A stretch of 64,000 nt of DNA from assembly GCA_029251375.1 (NCBI GenBank), contig JAQXDL010000051.1:1-64000 (forward strand), given 5' to 3'. Source of the stretch: Pseudomonadales bacterium (GTDB lineage Bacteria; Pseudomonadota; Gammaproteobacteria; Pseudomonadales; Azotimanducaceae). Below the pieces are notes generated by a model. It was not told the origin of the DNA, ran no database searches, and worked only from the letters and a program-made list of their open reading frames with translations. Below are positions 1-7,832 of this stretch, piece after piece. The translations under genes were made by a program, and so were the position numbers. How positions within the stretch are numbered: position 1 is the stretch's first letter; each line of letters begins with the position of its first letter.

Positions 1-183
1 AGAACCAAATATAAAGTGTGAGTAACTTTTGGGGTTTATTATTATTAGGTCATATTCGTATAGGGCATATGCAGCCCGATCCTCATCTACTTCTGGACGG
101 CATAGTCCAAGAGTTTCAATATCGACATCTAAGATTTTAGGGCCTGTATAGTCAAGCCCAACTAAAAGTACTTTCTTGGTCAA
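1..183 (-). CDS. Partial unknown protein, probable first integron cassette gene
   Basis: An open frame of 61 codons on the minus strand has no stop and runs off the left edge. The proposed start is TTG (complement of 181-183), preceded by an AGGAG Shine-Dalgarno sequence about six bases upstream. The peptide begins MTKKVLLVGLDYTGPKI and later has a hydrophobic stretch, YDLIIINP, which looks like alternating beta strands of a cytosolic alpha/beta protein. I do not recognise the family. Its place matters more: it reads away from intI and begins just past the attI-like region, which is where the first gene cassette of an integron sits. Most cassette genes have no known function, and some encode defence or toxin-antitoxin proteins, but nothing here shows which. 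That it is real is likely from its RBS and openness; that it is a cassette is inference. Confidence 0.55.
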   Translation of the reverse strand, partial: MTKKVLLVGLDYTGPKILDVDIETLGLCRPEVDEDRAAYALYEYDLIIINPKSYSHFIFGS

Positions 184-204
184 TCTTGGCTCCTTGCGAT
201 TAGA

Positions 205-259
205 ATATAACAACTTATTCTACTGCAACGGCCACATATCACGCTGCCGCATATCAACT
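205..259 (-). other. attI: Candidate integron attI recombination site
   Basis: On the minus strand, reading away from intI, the sequence GTTATAT (complement of 205-211) matches the core-site consensus GTTRRRY at six of seven positions. It lies 22 bases before the TTG of the adjacent leftward gene, a usual spacing for a cassette boundary. Just upstream of it, in attI reading direction, are two direct repeats (231-242 and 246-259) that could be the accessory integrase-binding repeats known from attI1. The exact crossover point is uncertain: the CGTTG and AGTTG triplets nearby are alternatives. The call rests on position relative to intI, one near-consensus core and repeats. Confidence 0.35.
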
Positions 260-381
260 CTAGACTCATTCTAGAATATCCTTGTTTTCATTTTTAATTC
301 AAAACTTTATAGCATTTTAATACCAATGCTTCTAGTGAGTTTTATGGCAAGTGCCTTTTTTCTACACGCCCCATATCAACT
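231..381. repeat. Three direct copies of GCCNCATATCAACT next to intI
   Basis: The copies are GCCACATATCAC at 231-242, GCCGCATATCAACT at 246-259 and GCCCCATATCAACT at 368-381. The last two differ by one base. Two are spaced 15 bp apart and the third lies 122 bp from the second. The motif contains GTTGATATG on the other strand, i.e. a GTT triplet in an integrase-core-like setting. They may be IntI binding repeats of attI or remnants of old cassette junctions. Confidence 0.6.
273..302 (-). promoter_or_regulatory. Candidate cassette promoter Pc, reading leftward
   Basis: On the minus strand TTGAAT (complement of 297-302) is followed after 18 bp by TATTCT (complement of 273-278), each sharing four of six bases with the sigma-70 consensus. 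It would transcribe toward the putative first cassette gene, as Pc does in integrons. The match is modest in an A+T-rich stretch, so chance is a real possibility. Confidence 0.28.
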
Positions 382-497
382 ACAACTTAAAGTAGATCAT
401 TTTCATTTTTCCCTTGTTGAATCAAACAGCTATGCATCTTTTCTCGAAAATTCGCTGGAGAAAAGAGGCATTGTCCGGTGAAAAACGAATTATTGGC

Positions 498-526
498 TTG
501 AAATTCAACAGAACAAATACTACTGT
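498..526 (+). promoter_or_regulatory. Candidate promoter of the intI-dnaE2 operon
   Basis: TTGAAA at 498-503 and TACTGT at 521-526 are 17 bp apart; an alternative is TTGGCT at 493-498 with AATACT at 516-521. In either case the -10 region overlaps or touches the LexA box, the normal geometry for repression by LexA. The start codon of intI lies at 562. Confidence 0.4.
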
Positions 527-538
527 ACATACATACAG
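523..538 (+). promoter_or_regulatory. LexA (SOS) box upstream of intI
   Basis: CTGTACATACATACAG is a perfect CTGT-N8-ACAG operator, with alternating pyrimidine/purine bases between the half-sites as in strong gammaproteobacterial SOS boxes. It begins 39 bp before the ATG of intI and overlaps the likely -10. LexA control of integron integrases is established for class 1 integrons and for the Vibrio cholerae superintegron; here dnaE2 follows intI directly and would share this control. Confidence 0.9.
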
Positions 539-561
539 TTTAAGAACAACAACTTCAGAAC

Positions 562-1575
562 ATGAACAATATACCTGTCCCTATTCCCGCAAATCCAGAA
601 CGCTTTATTGACCAGTTTCGTGCGCACATACGTGCAAACAATATGAGCTATGCGACAGAGAAAACCTACGTTGGCTGGGTCGTGAGGTATATACGCTTTT
701 GTCATCATCAACATCCGCTTTCACTACAAGACAGCGACATCGCTGCATTCTTAAGTCATTTGGCGGTAAACCGGCATTGTTCAATTAACACTCAGAAAGT
801 TGCTCTTAATGCCCTCGTGTTCATGTATCGAAGTTTTTTAAAGCGTGAGGTAAGTGTTCAGTTTCAAAAGTCTCGTTATGAAGCAAGAGTGCCTGTGGTA
901 TTCACCCATGATGAAGCATTACGCGTAATCCAAAACTTAGAGGGTGTATACAAACTAATCAGCCAATTGTTATACGGCACAGGCTTGCGGATTTCTGAGT
1001 GCATACAATTACGAATCAAAGATATTGATTTTGGTATGCAACAAATCCAAGTACGGCAAGGTAAAGGGCGAAAAGATCGTGTCACTATTTTGCCAGAGAG
1101 CTTGAAGGATAAATTACAGGCGCAGATTGCATTATCTCGATTACGCCACGAGGAGGATTCACTTAACGGTTTTAACACTGTTTATATGCCGGATGCATTA
1201 GCCAAGAAATACCCTAAGGCTTCGCGCTCTCTGGCATGGAAGTACGTTTTTTCTGCGCCCAATATCTCAGTCGATCCACGTTCTGGCGAGATGCGACGCC
1301 ATCATCTATACATCCAAACCGTTCAGCGTCAAATCAAAAAAGCCATTTATAATGCGAATATTTATAAACATGCCAGCAGCCACACTTTCCGTCATAGCTT
1401 CGCGACCCGACTATTAGAGAATGGCTATGACCTCCGTACCATTCAGGAATACCTTGGACATGCCGATGTTAAGACAACCGAAATCTACACGCATGTCGTT
1501 AAACAATTACAAAAACCCGTTATCAGCCCCCTAGATGGTATTCGGGAAGCAACACCTCGTTATGGTGCCGCATAA
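562..1575 (+). CDS. intI: Integron integrase (tyrosine recombinase IntI)
   Basis: Site-specific tyrosine recombinase that inserts and excises gene cassettes at attI and attC sites. The 337-residue protein has an N-terminal SAM-like DNA-binding domain (about 12-95) and a catalytic domain with Arg143 (GTGLRISEC), a lysine in GKGRKDR (168-173), His274 and Arg277 (HTFRHSF), His300 (LGHADVKTT) and nucleophile Tyr309. The stretch about 205-245, with YMPDALAKKYP, WKYVFSA and RRHH, is the extra helix region that separates IntI from XerC/D. Length is normal and all catalytic residues are present, so the enzyme should be active. A LexA box sits just upstream. It is followed after 2 bp by dnaE2. The gene points away from the putative cassette, the standard integron layout. 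The sequence looks more A+T-rich than dnaE2. Confidence 0.95.
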   Translation: MNNIPVPIPANPERFIDQFRAHIRANNMSYATEKTYVGWVVRYIRFCHHQHPLSLQDSDIAAFLSHLAVNRHCSINTQKVALNALVFMYRSFLKREVSVQFQKSRYEARVPVVFTHDEALRVIQNLEGVYKLISQLLYGTGLRISECIQLRIKDIDFGMQQIQVRQGKGRKDRVTILPESLKDKLQAQIALSRLRHEEDSLNGFNTVYMPDALAKKYPKASRSLAWKYVFSAPNISVDPRSGEMRRHHLYIQTVQRQIKKAIYNANIYKHASSHTFRHSFATRLLENGYDLRTIQEYLGHADVKTTEIYTHVVKQLQKPVISPLDGIREATPRYGAA

Positions 1576-1577
1576 TC

Positions 1578-4500
1578 ATGCAGACCGCTAATAAACCGAA
1601 ACCCTCCCCCTACGCCGAACTCCACTGCATCAGCAACTACTCCTTCCTGCGCGGTGCGTCGCATCCAGAAGAACTGGTCAAACAAGCCAGTGGTTTGGGC
1701 TATCGCGCTATCGCGATTACTGACGAGTGTTCTGTGGCGGGCGTGGTAAAGGCGCATGTGGCGGCAAAAGAAGTGGGCATTAAGTTGATTGTGGGTAGCG
1801 AGTTTCATTTTGATGAGGACGTGCATCTCATTGTATTGGCGCCCAATCGGGTTGGTTATGGTCAGCTGTGTCATTTGATTACGGTGGCACGGCGGCGAGC
1901 CGAAAAAGGCAGTTATCAAGTACGGTTAAAAGATATCCAATACGGCATGGATCAGTGTCTGGCGATCTGGTTGCCGGGCGAGTCAACCCAGGAAGCCAAG
2001 CTGGGTGAAACCTTGCAGGGTATTTTTGGCAATCGGCTTTGGTTGGGTATCGAGATCTTTCCCGATGGCCAAGAGATTGCCGCCTACCAGCAGGCCTTTG
2101 ATTTACATCAGGGTTTGCAGATCAATATGGTCGCCATGGGTGATGTACATATGCATCATCCTGATCGCAAAGCGTTGCAAGATGTTGTCTCGGCGGTGCG
2201 CATTGGGCAATCGGTGCGACTGGCGGGCAAGTTGTTGTTTGCCCATCGCGAAAAGCATTTGCGGCCCCTGGGCGTGATCGCGCAGATGTATCCCCCTGCT
2301 TTGTTGCAAGAAACCATCGTCATTAGCGAGCTGTGTGATTTCTCCCTTGATGAACTGCGTTATGAATACCCAGAGGAACTGGTGCCGCCGCATCTTTCGC
2401 CCGCCGCTTACCTGCGCCAGTTAGTGGAACAAGGCGCCAAGGAGCGTTGGCCGGCCGGTATCAAACCCCATGTGCAGGCCTTGATTGAAAAAGAGCTGGG
2501 GCTCATTGCCGAGCTTGAATACGAGTATTACTTTTTAACCGTGTTTGATGTGGTGCATTTTGCCCGCACCCAAGAAATCCTGTGTCAGGGGCGCGGCTCG
2601 GCGGCCAACAGCGCAGTGTGTTTTTGTTTGAAGATCACCGAGGTTGACCCGGCCAAGTCGAGTATGTTGTTCGAGCGGTTTGTCTCTAAAGAACGTAACG
2701 AGCCGCCAGACATTGATGTCGACTTTGAGCACGAGCGGCGCGAGGAAGTGATCCAATACATTTATAAAAAATATGGTCGCGATCGTGCTGCCATTGCGGC
2801 CACGGTAATCACCTATCGTCCGAAGAGTGCCGTGCGGGATGTGGGCAAAGCCTTGGGCATGGATTTGCAGTTGGTGGAAAAGTTGGCCAAGTCGTTGTCC
2901 TGGTGGGATAAGCGCGAGGAATTATTACAGCGTTTTGAGGAAGCTGGGATTAACCCCCGCAGCCCGGTGATTGCTCAATTTATGAGCTTGGTCAGCGACA
3001 TTCTTGGCTTTCCCCGGCATTTATCCCAGCATGTCGGCGGCTTTGTCATCTCGCGCGGGCCCCTATCGCATCTGGTGCCGGTGGAGAATGCCGCCATGGA
3101 TGACCGCACTATTATTCAATGGGACAAAAACGATCTTGAGTCCTTAGGCTTGATGAAAATTGATGTATTGGCGCTAGGCATGTTGACCGCGATTCGCAAG
3201 AGTCTGGATATGATCAACAATTATCGCGGCACAAACTTAACCATCGCCAGCATCCCGCCGGAAGACCCGCTGACCTATCAGATGCTACAACGGGGTGACA
3301 GCATTGGCGTGTTTCAGGTTGAATCCCGGGCGCAGATGTCCATGCTACCGCGTTTAAAGCCCGCCTGTTTTTATGATCTGGTGATTGAGGTGGCCATTGT
3401 TCGACCTGGGCCAATTCAGGGCAACATGGTGCATCCGTATTTAAAGCGGCGTAATGGCGAGGAAGCCGTGACCTATGCTAACGATGAGGTAAAGGCAGTA
3501 TTGGGCCGCACCCTTGGGGTACCAATATTCCAAGAACAGGTGATTAGATTGGCAGTGGTCGCGGCCGGCTTTACCCCCGGCGAGGCGGATCAACTGCGCC
3601 GCGCCATGGCGGCATGGAAAAGCAAAGGCGGCCTAGAGGTGTTTCAGCGAAAGTTGATTGACGGCATGTTAGCCCGTGGCCATGCACGCGAATTTGCCGA
3701 GCGTATCTGCGAGCAGATCAAAGGCTTTGGCGACTACGGTTTCCCCGAATCCCACGCCGCCAGCTTTGCCCTGCTGGTGTATTTTTCTGCTTGGCTTAAA
3801 CAACATGAACCGGCAGCTTTTTATTGCGGCTTATTGAACAGCCAACCGATGGGATTTTATTCGCCGTCGCAGCTGGTGCAGGATGCCAAGCGCCACGATA
3901 TTGAGGTGCGCCCGGTGGACATATTCCACAGTGAATGGGAAAGCACACTAGAAGAGCCCGAACAGCAAAGAAGCTACAACCCATCCAACTATTCACAGCC
4001 CGCGGTGCGTTTAGGCTTTAGTCGTATCAAAGGTTTTCGGCAAGATGTCGCCGAGCGAATTATTCAAGTACGCACCACGCAGCACATTACCAATCTGCAA
4101 AATCTGACAAGACAGGCCAGGCTCGATAAAGGTGATTTAGCGCGCTTAACCGAAGGTGGCGCATTAAAGTCGTTAACCGGTAACCGCTATCAGACCCATT
4201 GGGAAGCCAAAGGCATGATGGCGCAGCCGACGCCTAGTCAACAGGGACAAGGCGAGTTTGAAGGCTTGGGCAATGTTGCCGAACAAACGCCCATTTACCT
4301 GCCGCCACCCTCAGAGACCGACGACCTGCGCGCCGATTATACCAGCCTGCGACTGACCCTTGGCCGGCATCCGATGGCCATTCTGCGCCAACAAGACGCC
4401 TTTAGTGGTCTAAAAAGCGCAGCTGATCTTGAACAACTGCACCACGGTAGGTTCGTGCAGGTGGCCGGTATTGTCACCGGCCGGCAGCGCCCCTCCTCGG

Positions 4501-4730
4501 CCTCGGGCGTGTTGTTCTTAACCCTTGAAGATGAGACCAACAATATCAATATTGTGATTTGGACACGGGTGCTTGAGAATTTTCGAGCGGCAATTGTGCA
4601 AGGTCGGCTGTTAAAGATAAGGGGTGTAATGGAGCGAAAGGATTCAGTGATTCACGTCATTGCGAGCTATGTTGAAGACTACAGTCAGTATCTTGAACAC
4701 TTTTCATTAAAGTCGCGGGACTTTAAGTAA
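1578..4730 (+). CDS. dnaE2: Error-prone DNA polymerase III alpha subunit DnaE2/ImuC
   Basis: Translesion polymerase of the C family, known in many bacteria as the mutagenic component of the SOS ImuA-ImuB-DnaE2 system. The 1050-residue protein has the DnaE2-type PHP domain (start about 11, YSFLRGASHPEELV), the polymerase core with GRGSAANS (338-345) and the catalytic aspartates in PDIDVDFE (377-384), a helix-hairpin-helix region around 780-850 and an OB-fold near 945-1035. It lacks the C-terminal tail of replicative DnaE1, as expected. The start lies 2 bp after the intI stop and no strong Shine-Dalgarno is visible, so translation is probably coupled to intI. ImuA and ImuB, its usual partners, are not in the window. 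It converges on gspM with a 54-bp gap and no obvious terminator. Family assignment is very safe; SOS control through the intI promoter is inferred. Confidence 0.95.
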   Translation: MQTANKPKPSPYAELHCISNYSFLRGASHPEELVKQASGLGYRAIAITDECSVAGVVKAHVAAKEVGIKLIVGSEFHFDEDVHLIVLAPNRVGYGQLCHLITVARRRAEKGSYQVRLKDIQYGMDQCLAIWLPGESTQEAKLGETLQGIFGNRLWLGIEIFPDGQEIAAYQQAFDLHQGLQINMVAMGDVHMHHPDRKALQDVVSAVRIGQSVRLAGKLLFAHREKHLRPLGVIAQMYPPALLQETIVISELCDFSLDELRYEYPEELVPPHLSPAAYLRQLVEQGAKERWPAGIKPHVQALIEKELGLIAELEYEYYFLTVFDVVHFARTQEILCQGRGSAANSAVCFCLKITEVDPAKSSMLFERFVSKERNEPPDIDVDFEHERREEVIQYIYKKYGRDRAAIAATVITYRPKSAVRDVGKALGMDLQLVEKLAKSLSWWDKREELLQRFEEAGINPRSPVIAQFMSLVSDILGFPRHLSQHVGGFVISRGPLSHLVPVENAAMDDRTIIQWDKNDLESLGLMKIDVLALGMLTAIRKSLDMINNYRGTNLTIASIPPEDPLTYQMLQRGDSIGVFQVESRAQMSMLPRLKPACFYDLVIEVAIVRPGPIQGNMVHPYLKRRNGEEAVTYANDEVKAVLGRTLGVPIFQEQVIRLAVVAAGFTPGEADQLRRAMAAWKSKGGLEVFQRKLIDGMLARGHAREFAERICEQIKGFGDYGFPESHAASFALLVYFSAWLKQHEPAAFYCGLLNSQPMGFYSPSQLVQDAKRHDIEVRPVDIFHSEWESTLEEPEQQRSYNPSNYSQPAVRLGFSRIKGFRQDVAERIIQVRTTQHITNLQNLTRQARLDKGDLARLTEGGALKSLTGNRYQTHWEAKGMMAQPTPSQQGQGEFEGLGNVAEQTPIYLPPPSETDDLRADYTSLRLTLGRHPMAILRQQDAFSGLKSAADLEQLHHGRFVQVAGIVTGRQRPSSASGVLFLTLEDETNNINIVIWTRVLENFRAAIVQGRLLKIRGVMERKDSVIHVIASYVEDYSQYLEHFSLKSRDFK

Positions 4731-4784
4731 TGATCTTACTTGATGATCTAATCGCTGTCGAATAGCGAACGTGCGCGTTAACCA

Positions 4785-5282
4785 CTAGCTGCGCAGAATG
4801 ATCCGCGCGTTAACCAAGCCAGAGGCTTCTTCTCGATCGATTGATATCTGCTTGACGGTAAAACCTTCGTTACCGAGGTTTTCGAGCCAACGAATCAGAT
4901 CGTTGAAACCCACTTCGCTGAACCAAACACTGACACCGTCGGTGCCTTCGGGTTGCAGTCGATTCGGCTTAATGTTGAACCGGCCAGCTGAACTCGATAG
5001 TCGCGACAACAATGACTGCCCACTAACGGCGGCACTGGAGTTACCGGTTGATTGTCGGGCTTTACCTTCGCTGGCACGTAAGTAGTTTAGTAGCTCTGCC
5101 TGGCGCTGGTAATTCTGGCGGCTGTCTTCGACATAGCTGTTAGCCGGCGACCAAACCATAAAGTACAGCAGCATCAAACCAAGAAATGCCGACAGACCGT
5201 TTAACGCCAGACGGTCACGCTTTTCCAATTGCTGATAGCGCTGCTTTAACTGTTCGATTTGAGGATGGTTCAAAATGTTCAT
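4785..5282 (-). CDS. gspM: Type II secretion system protein GspM
   Basis: Small bitopic inner-membrane component of the secretion platform that pairs with GspL. The 165-residue protein has a short cytoplasmic N-terminus, one membrane helix at about 32-48 (FLGLMLLYFMVWSP), a coiled-coil-like stretch and a periplasmic ferredoxin-like domain (about 85-165). It is the last gene of the gspE-M operon and its start overlaps the gspL stop by 4 bp. No gspN follows; dnaE2 arrives from the other side. Sequence conservation in GspM is low, so the call rests partly on position. Confidence 0.88.
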   Translation of the reverse strand: MNILNHPQIEQLKQRYQQLEKRDRLALNGLSAFLGLMLLYFMVWSPANSYVEDSRQNYQRQAELLNYLRASEGKARQSTGNSSAAVSGQSLLSRLSSSAGRFNIKPNRLQPEGTDGVSVWFSEVGFNDLIRWLENLGNEGFTVKQISIDREEASGLVNARIILRS

Positions 5283-6565
5283 TCTGCACTGCCCCCAGAC
5301 TTAATCTTTACGCTGCCTTTAACCGTTTCATCACCTTGATTAATGGTGCCAATCACCGCATCGTAGCCAGCTTCATCCAAAGTTTGGGAATACTCGATCA
5401 GGCCATCGCTGCGCGAGGTTTCTAACTGCAGCACAAGATCGCCACGGCTTTCGTTGTAGTTTACGTTGTTTAATGTGATCGAACCGGCCGGCAACAGTTT
5501 TGCCGCACCGGCAAACAAATCTAAAAATGCCGCATCGGCACCCGAGCTCGACTCGCCCAGATGGGCACGCCAACGGCGTTTCAAATCACGTACGTTACGA
5601 TCGTTCGGAAACACATCGGTGTACAGCGCGCGGGCCTGACTTTCAATCCGATCAGCTTTGTTGTCAAAGTAGATACCCTGACCAACCATCAACAGCACGT
5701 GCACGGCAAACACGCAGGCCGCCAATATCACAACCGATCGCCAACTGCCGGGTCTTGATGCACGTTTTATCTCAACACGAAACTGACCTTGCAACAGATT
5801 AATGGCGGCGGCATCAAAGCCCCGACACAGTTGTTCAAAGGGATGGTAATCAAGCGCGGTGATCTCCGCAGGTTGCTCCAGCTCGGCATTAATTTGCGCC
5901 AAGGTCAAGGCAAAGGCTTCATCATCGGGATCTGACATAGCGATATAAAGCTGCGCTTTATTCATCTCGGGCACCAACGTCAGCGCCATCGCTAAACTAT
6001 GTCCGGGTACTGCAAAACCAAGACCGTGACCGTAACGTATCAAAGCCCTGTCAGCCTCAAGCATCACCTGGCACGTGTTTTCTTCGTCTGTTTGACTGGC
6101 ACCGGTTGCAAGCGCATTGCTGTTTAACAGATTGAGCTGAAGCACATCAGAGGTAATCAGCGCCGGTTGAATATGCAGCTCTTTAAGCAGGTTAAGTCGA
6201 TCGCGCAGCTGTTCGTTGTCGATAACGGCAACATTAACATCGCCCGCGCTGTTACGATCGCCAATCGCAAAGTGACAGTCTTCAACATCCTGAGCCAAGC
6301 TTTCTTCAACAATAAATGGCACGGCTTGCAGAATTTGTCGGGGTTGTTTGCTCGGCACTTTGGCGGATGTCAGCAATATATCTTCACCGCGCAACATGAC
6401 ATAGGTGGCGCCGCTAATATCTAAGGATGTCGATATTTCAGCAAAAGCTTCGCGGTTGCCTTCACCACGCAGACGGATGATGCCGGATGCCTCATCAAGC
6501 AATAGCCATTCAAGATGATCTTCGCCGCTGACTCGGCCTAATCGCAGAAACAGATTCTCAGCCAT
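5279..6565 (-). CDS. gspL: Type II secretion system protein GspL
   Basis: Inner-membrane platform protein that recruits the ATPase GspE. The 428-residue product has a large cytoplasmic actin-like domain (about 1-265), a single membrane helix near 278-298 (SVVILAACVFAVHVLLMVG) and a periplasmic domain (about 320-428) with a ferredoxin-like fold in known relatives. It overlaps gspK by 8 bp at its start and gspM by 4 bp at its end, showing tight translational coupling. Family length and topology are normal. Confidence 0.93.
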   Translation of the reverse strand: MAENLFLRLGRVSGEDHLEWLLLDEASGIIRLRGEGNREAFAEISTSLDISGATYVMLRGEDILLTSAKVPSKQPRQILQAVPFIVEESLAQDVEDCHFAIGDRNSAGDVNVAVIDNEQLRDRLNLLKELHIQPALITSDVLQLNLLNSNALATGASQTDEENTCQVMLEADRALIRYGHGLGFAVPGHSLAMALTLVPEMNKAQLYIAMSDPDDEAFALTLAQINAELEQPAEITALDYHPFEQLCRGFDAAAINLLQGQFRVEIKRASRPGSWRSVVILAACVFAVHVLLMVGQGIYFDNKADRIESQARALYTDVFPNDRNVRDLKRRWRAHLGESSSGADAAFLDLFAGAAKLLPAGSITLNNVNYNESRGDLVLQLETSRSDGLIEYSQTLDEAGYDAVIGTINQGDETVKGSVKIKSGGSAE

Positions 6566-7832
6566 TGTGCCTCTCTGTCGTTGCAGTAATTATTGGGGTT
6601 GCCGCAGTCAATGTTGCATCGAAAGTGACAGAGACGGCCAATGCATCAATAACCGGCACCAACGAGGGCACGCTGTTCAACAACGTTGGTCGTGATGCTG
6701 GTGCAAATGCTTGTGTATCTTCTAATGATTGATTAGTCACTTTTGGCAATATCTTCTTACTTTGGTCTCGGTAAATGACACGCATGCTGCCATCCGTACC
6801 GTCCCGTTGAATAATACTTGTGAGGTAGCCAAACCGGTCTTGGTATCGGGCTTTAATACTCACCTGAAAAAAATCCGATCTTACAGTAATTCCATTCAAA
6901 ACGCCCTGCACGCCCGCTTGCACCAGAAACGCCGAGGTCGACTCAAACGGCTGACCGGCATCGCGATCGGCAACCAATGCCTCGAGCGTGCCCAAATCAG
7001 TGCCAGGCAATAGCGCCTGCAAGACACTAGCCGGCGCGGTATTCACATTCACCTCGGTTTGCGGATCAGGTAGTGCAACTAAATACGGCTCGATAAGCCG
7101 AAACTGCTGTGCCTCCATCTCCATCAGTAGCCGCAACTCGGATATGTCGCCAATCAACTGGCCAGCGGTGCGATAGGGTTTTTCTAAGCCCAAATAGGCA
7201 TAGTCTTCCGCACCCAAGCCATCGTTGCCATCGTCAGCGTCAATCCAATCCTTAAGACTATGGACATGTCGATCCTCGGCGCCCTGTTGCGCAAACAACC
7301 TAATCAGACGGGCTTTGATGTCATTGTTTGGATTGGTGGTGCCACCCGCACTATTGCCGCTGTTGTTTTGAGGATAGTTTTGAGGATAGTTCTGAGAATC
7401 ATTTTGAGCGTCTCTATCAGAACTGTCTGAAGAACTGTTCTGCGAACCATATTGACCGTTATCATTAATGCGGGTTGAGCCGAGGCCATTAACGTTCAAT
7501 CGACTCTGAAGATCGATAATTTGCAGCTCAATTTCGCCATCTTCAAATTCAAACACTTCACCAAGCGCGGCCCACTCTTCGCCTAAATGATCAACCTGCG
7601 GTGTATCAATAAAATCCTGTCGTAACATCTGTCGTGCTAACTCTTCGCCGCCCAGAGCATATTGTTTAACAATGCTTTGATCGAAGCTTACGCGAGCACG
7701 GTTAATCGAAAAATTCTGCTCCGACGTCATCGCAACACCCAGGACGGTGGCGATGACCACAATCAGCAAGATTGAGATAAGTGCAACGCCTCGCTGCTGC
7801 GCTCTATAAGGGTATGTCGATTTCAATTTCAT
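6558..7832 (-). CDS. gspK: Type II secretion minor pseudopilin GspK
   Basis: Large tip pseudopilin that caps the GspI-J-K complex and starts pseudopilus assembly. The 424-residue protein has a prepilin-type leader with a probable cut in QQRG/VALISILLIVV; the glutamate at +5 is absent, as is usual for GspK. The alpha/beta pseudopilin domain is interrupted by the alpha-helical insert typical of the family. About residues 115-165 form a Ser/Asn/Gln-rich, low-complexity linker containing NYPQ repeats, encoded by a 12-bp tandem repeat. That linker is unusual. It overlaps gspJ and gspL by 4 and 8 bp. Confidence 0.93.
   Translation of the reverse strand: MKLKSTYPYRAQQRGVALISILLIVVIATVLGVAMTSEQNFSINRARVSFDQSIVKQYALGGEELARQMLRQDFIDTPQVDHLGEEWAALGEVFEFEDGEIELQIIDLQSRLNVNGLGSTRINDNGQYGSQNSSSDSSDRDAQNDSQNYPQNYPQNNSGNSAGGTTNPNNDIKARLIRLFAQQGAEDRHVHSLKDWIDADDGNDGLGAEDYAYLGLEKPYRTAGQLIGDISELRLLMEMEAQQFRLIEPYLVALPDPQTEVNVNTAPASVLQALLPGTDLGTLEALVADRDAGQPFESTSAFLVQAGVQGVLNGITVRSDFFQVSIKARYQDRFGYLTSIIQRDGTDGSMRVIYRDQSKKILPKVTNQSLEDTQAFAPASRPTLLNSVPSLVPVIDALAVSVTFDATLTAATPIITATTERHNG
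7366..7401 (-). repeat. 12-bp tandem repeat inside gspK
   Basis: Three units, two identical (TTTTGAGGATAG at 7366-7377 and 7378-7389) and a degenerate third. In the gspK frame they encode Asn-Tyr-Pro-Gln repeats in a low-complexity linker. The unit length keeps the frame. Confidence 0.8.

Noticed and set aside
414-611. A 65-codon plus-strand frame upstream of intI
   Set aside because: It spans the promoter, LexA box and intI start in another frame, and has no Shine-Dalgarno or family features.
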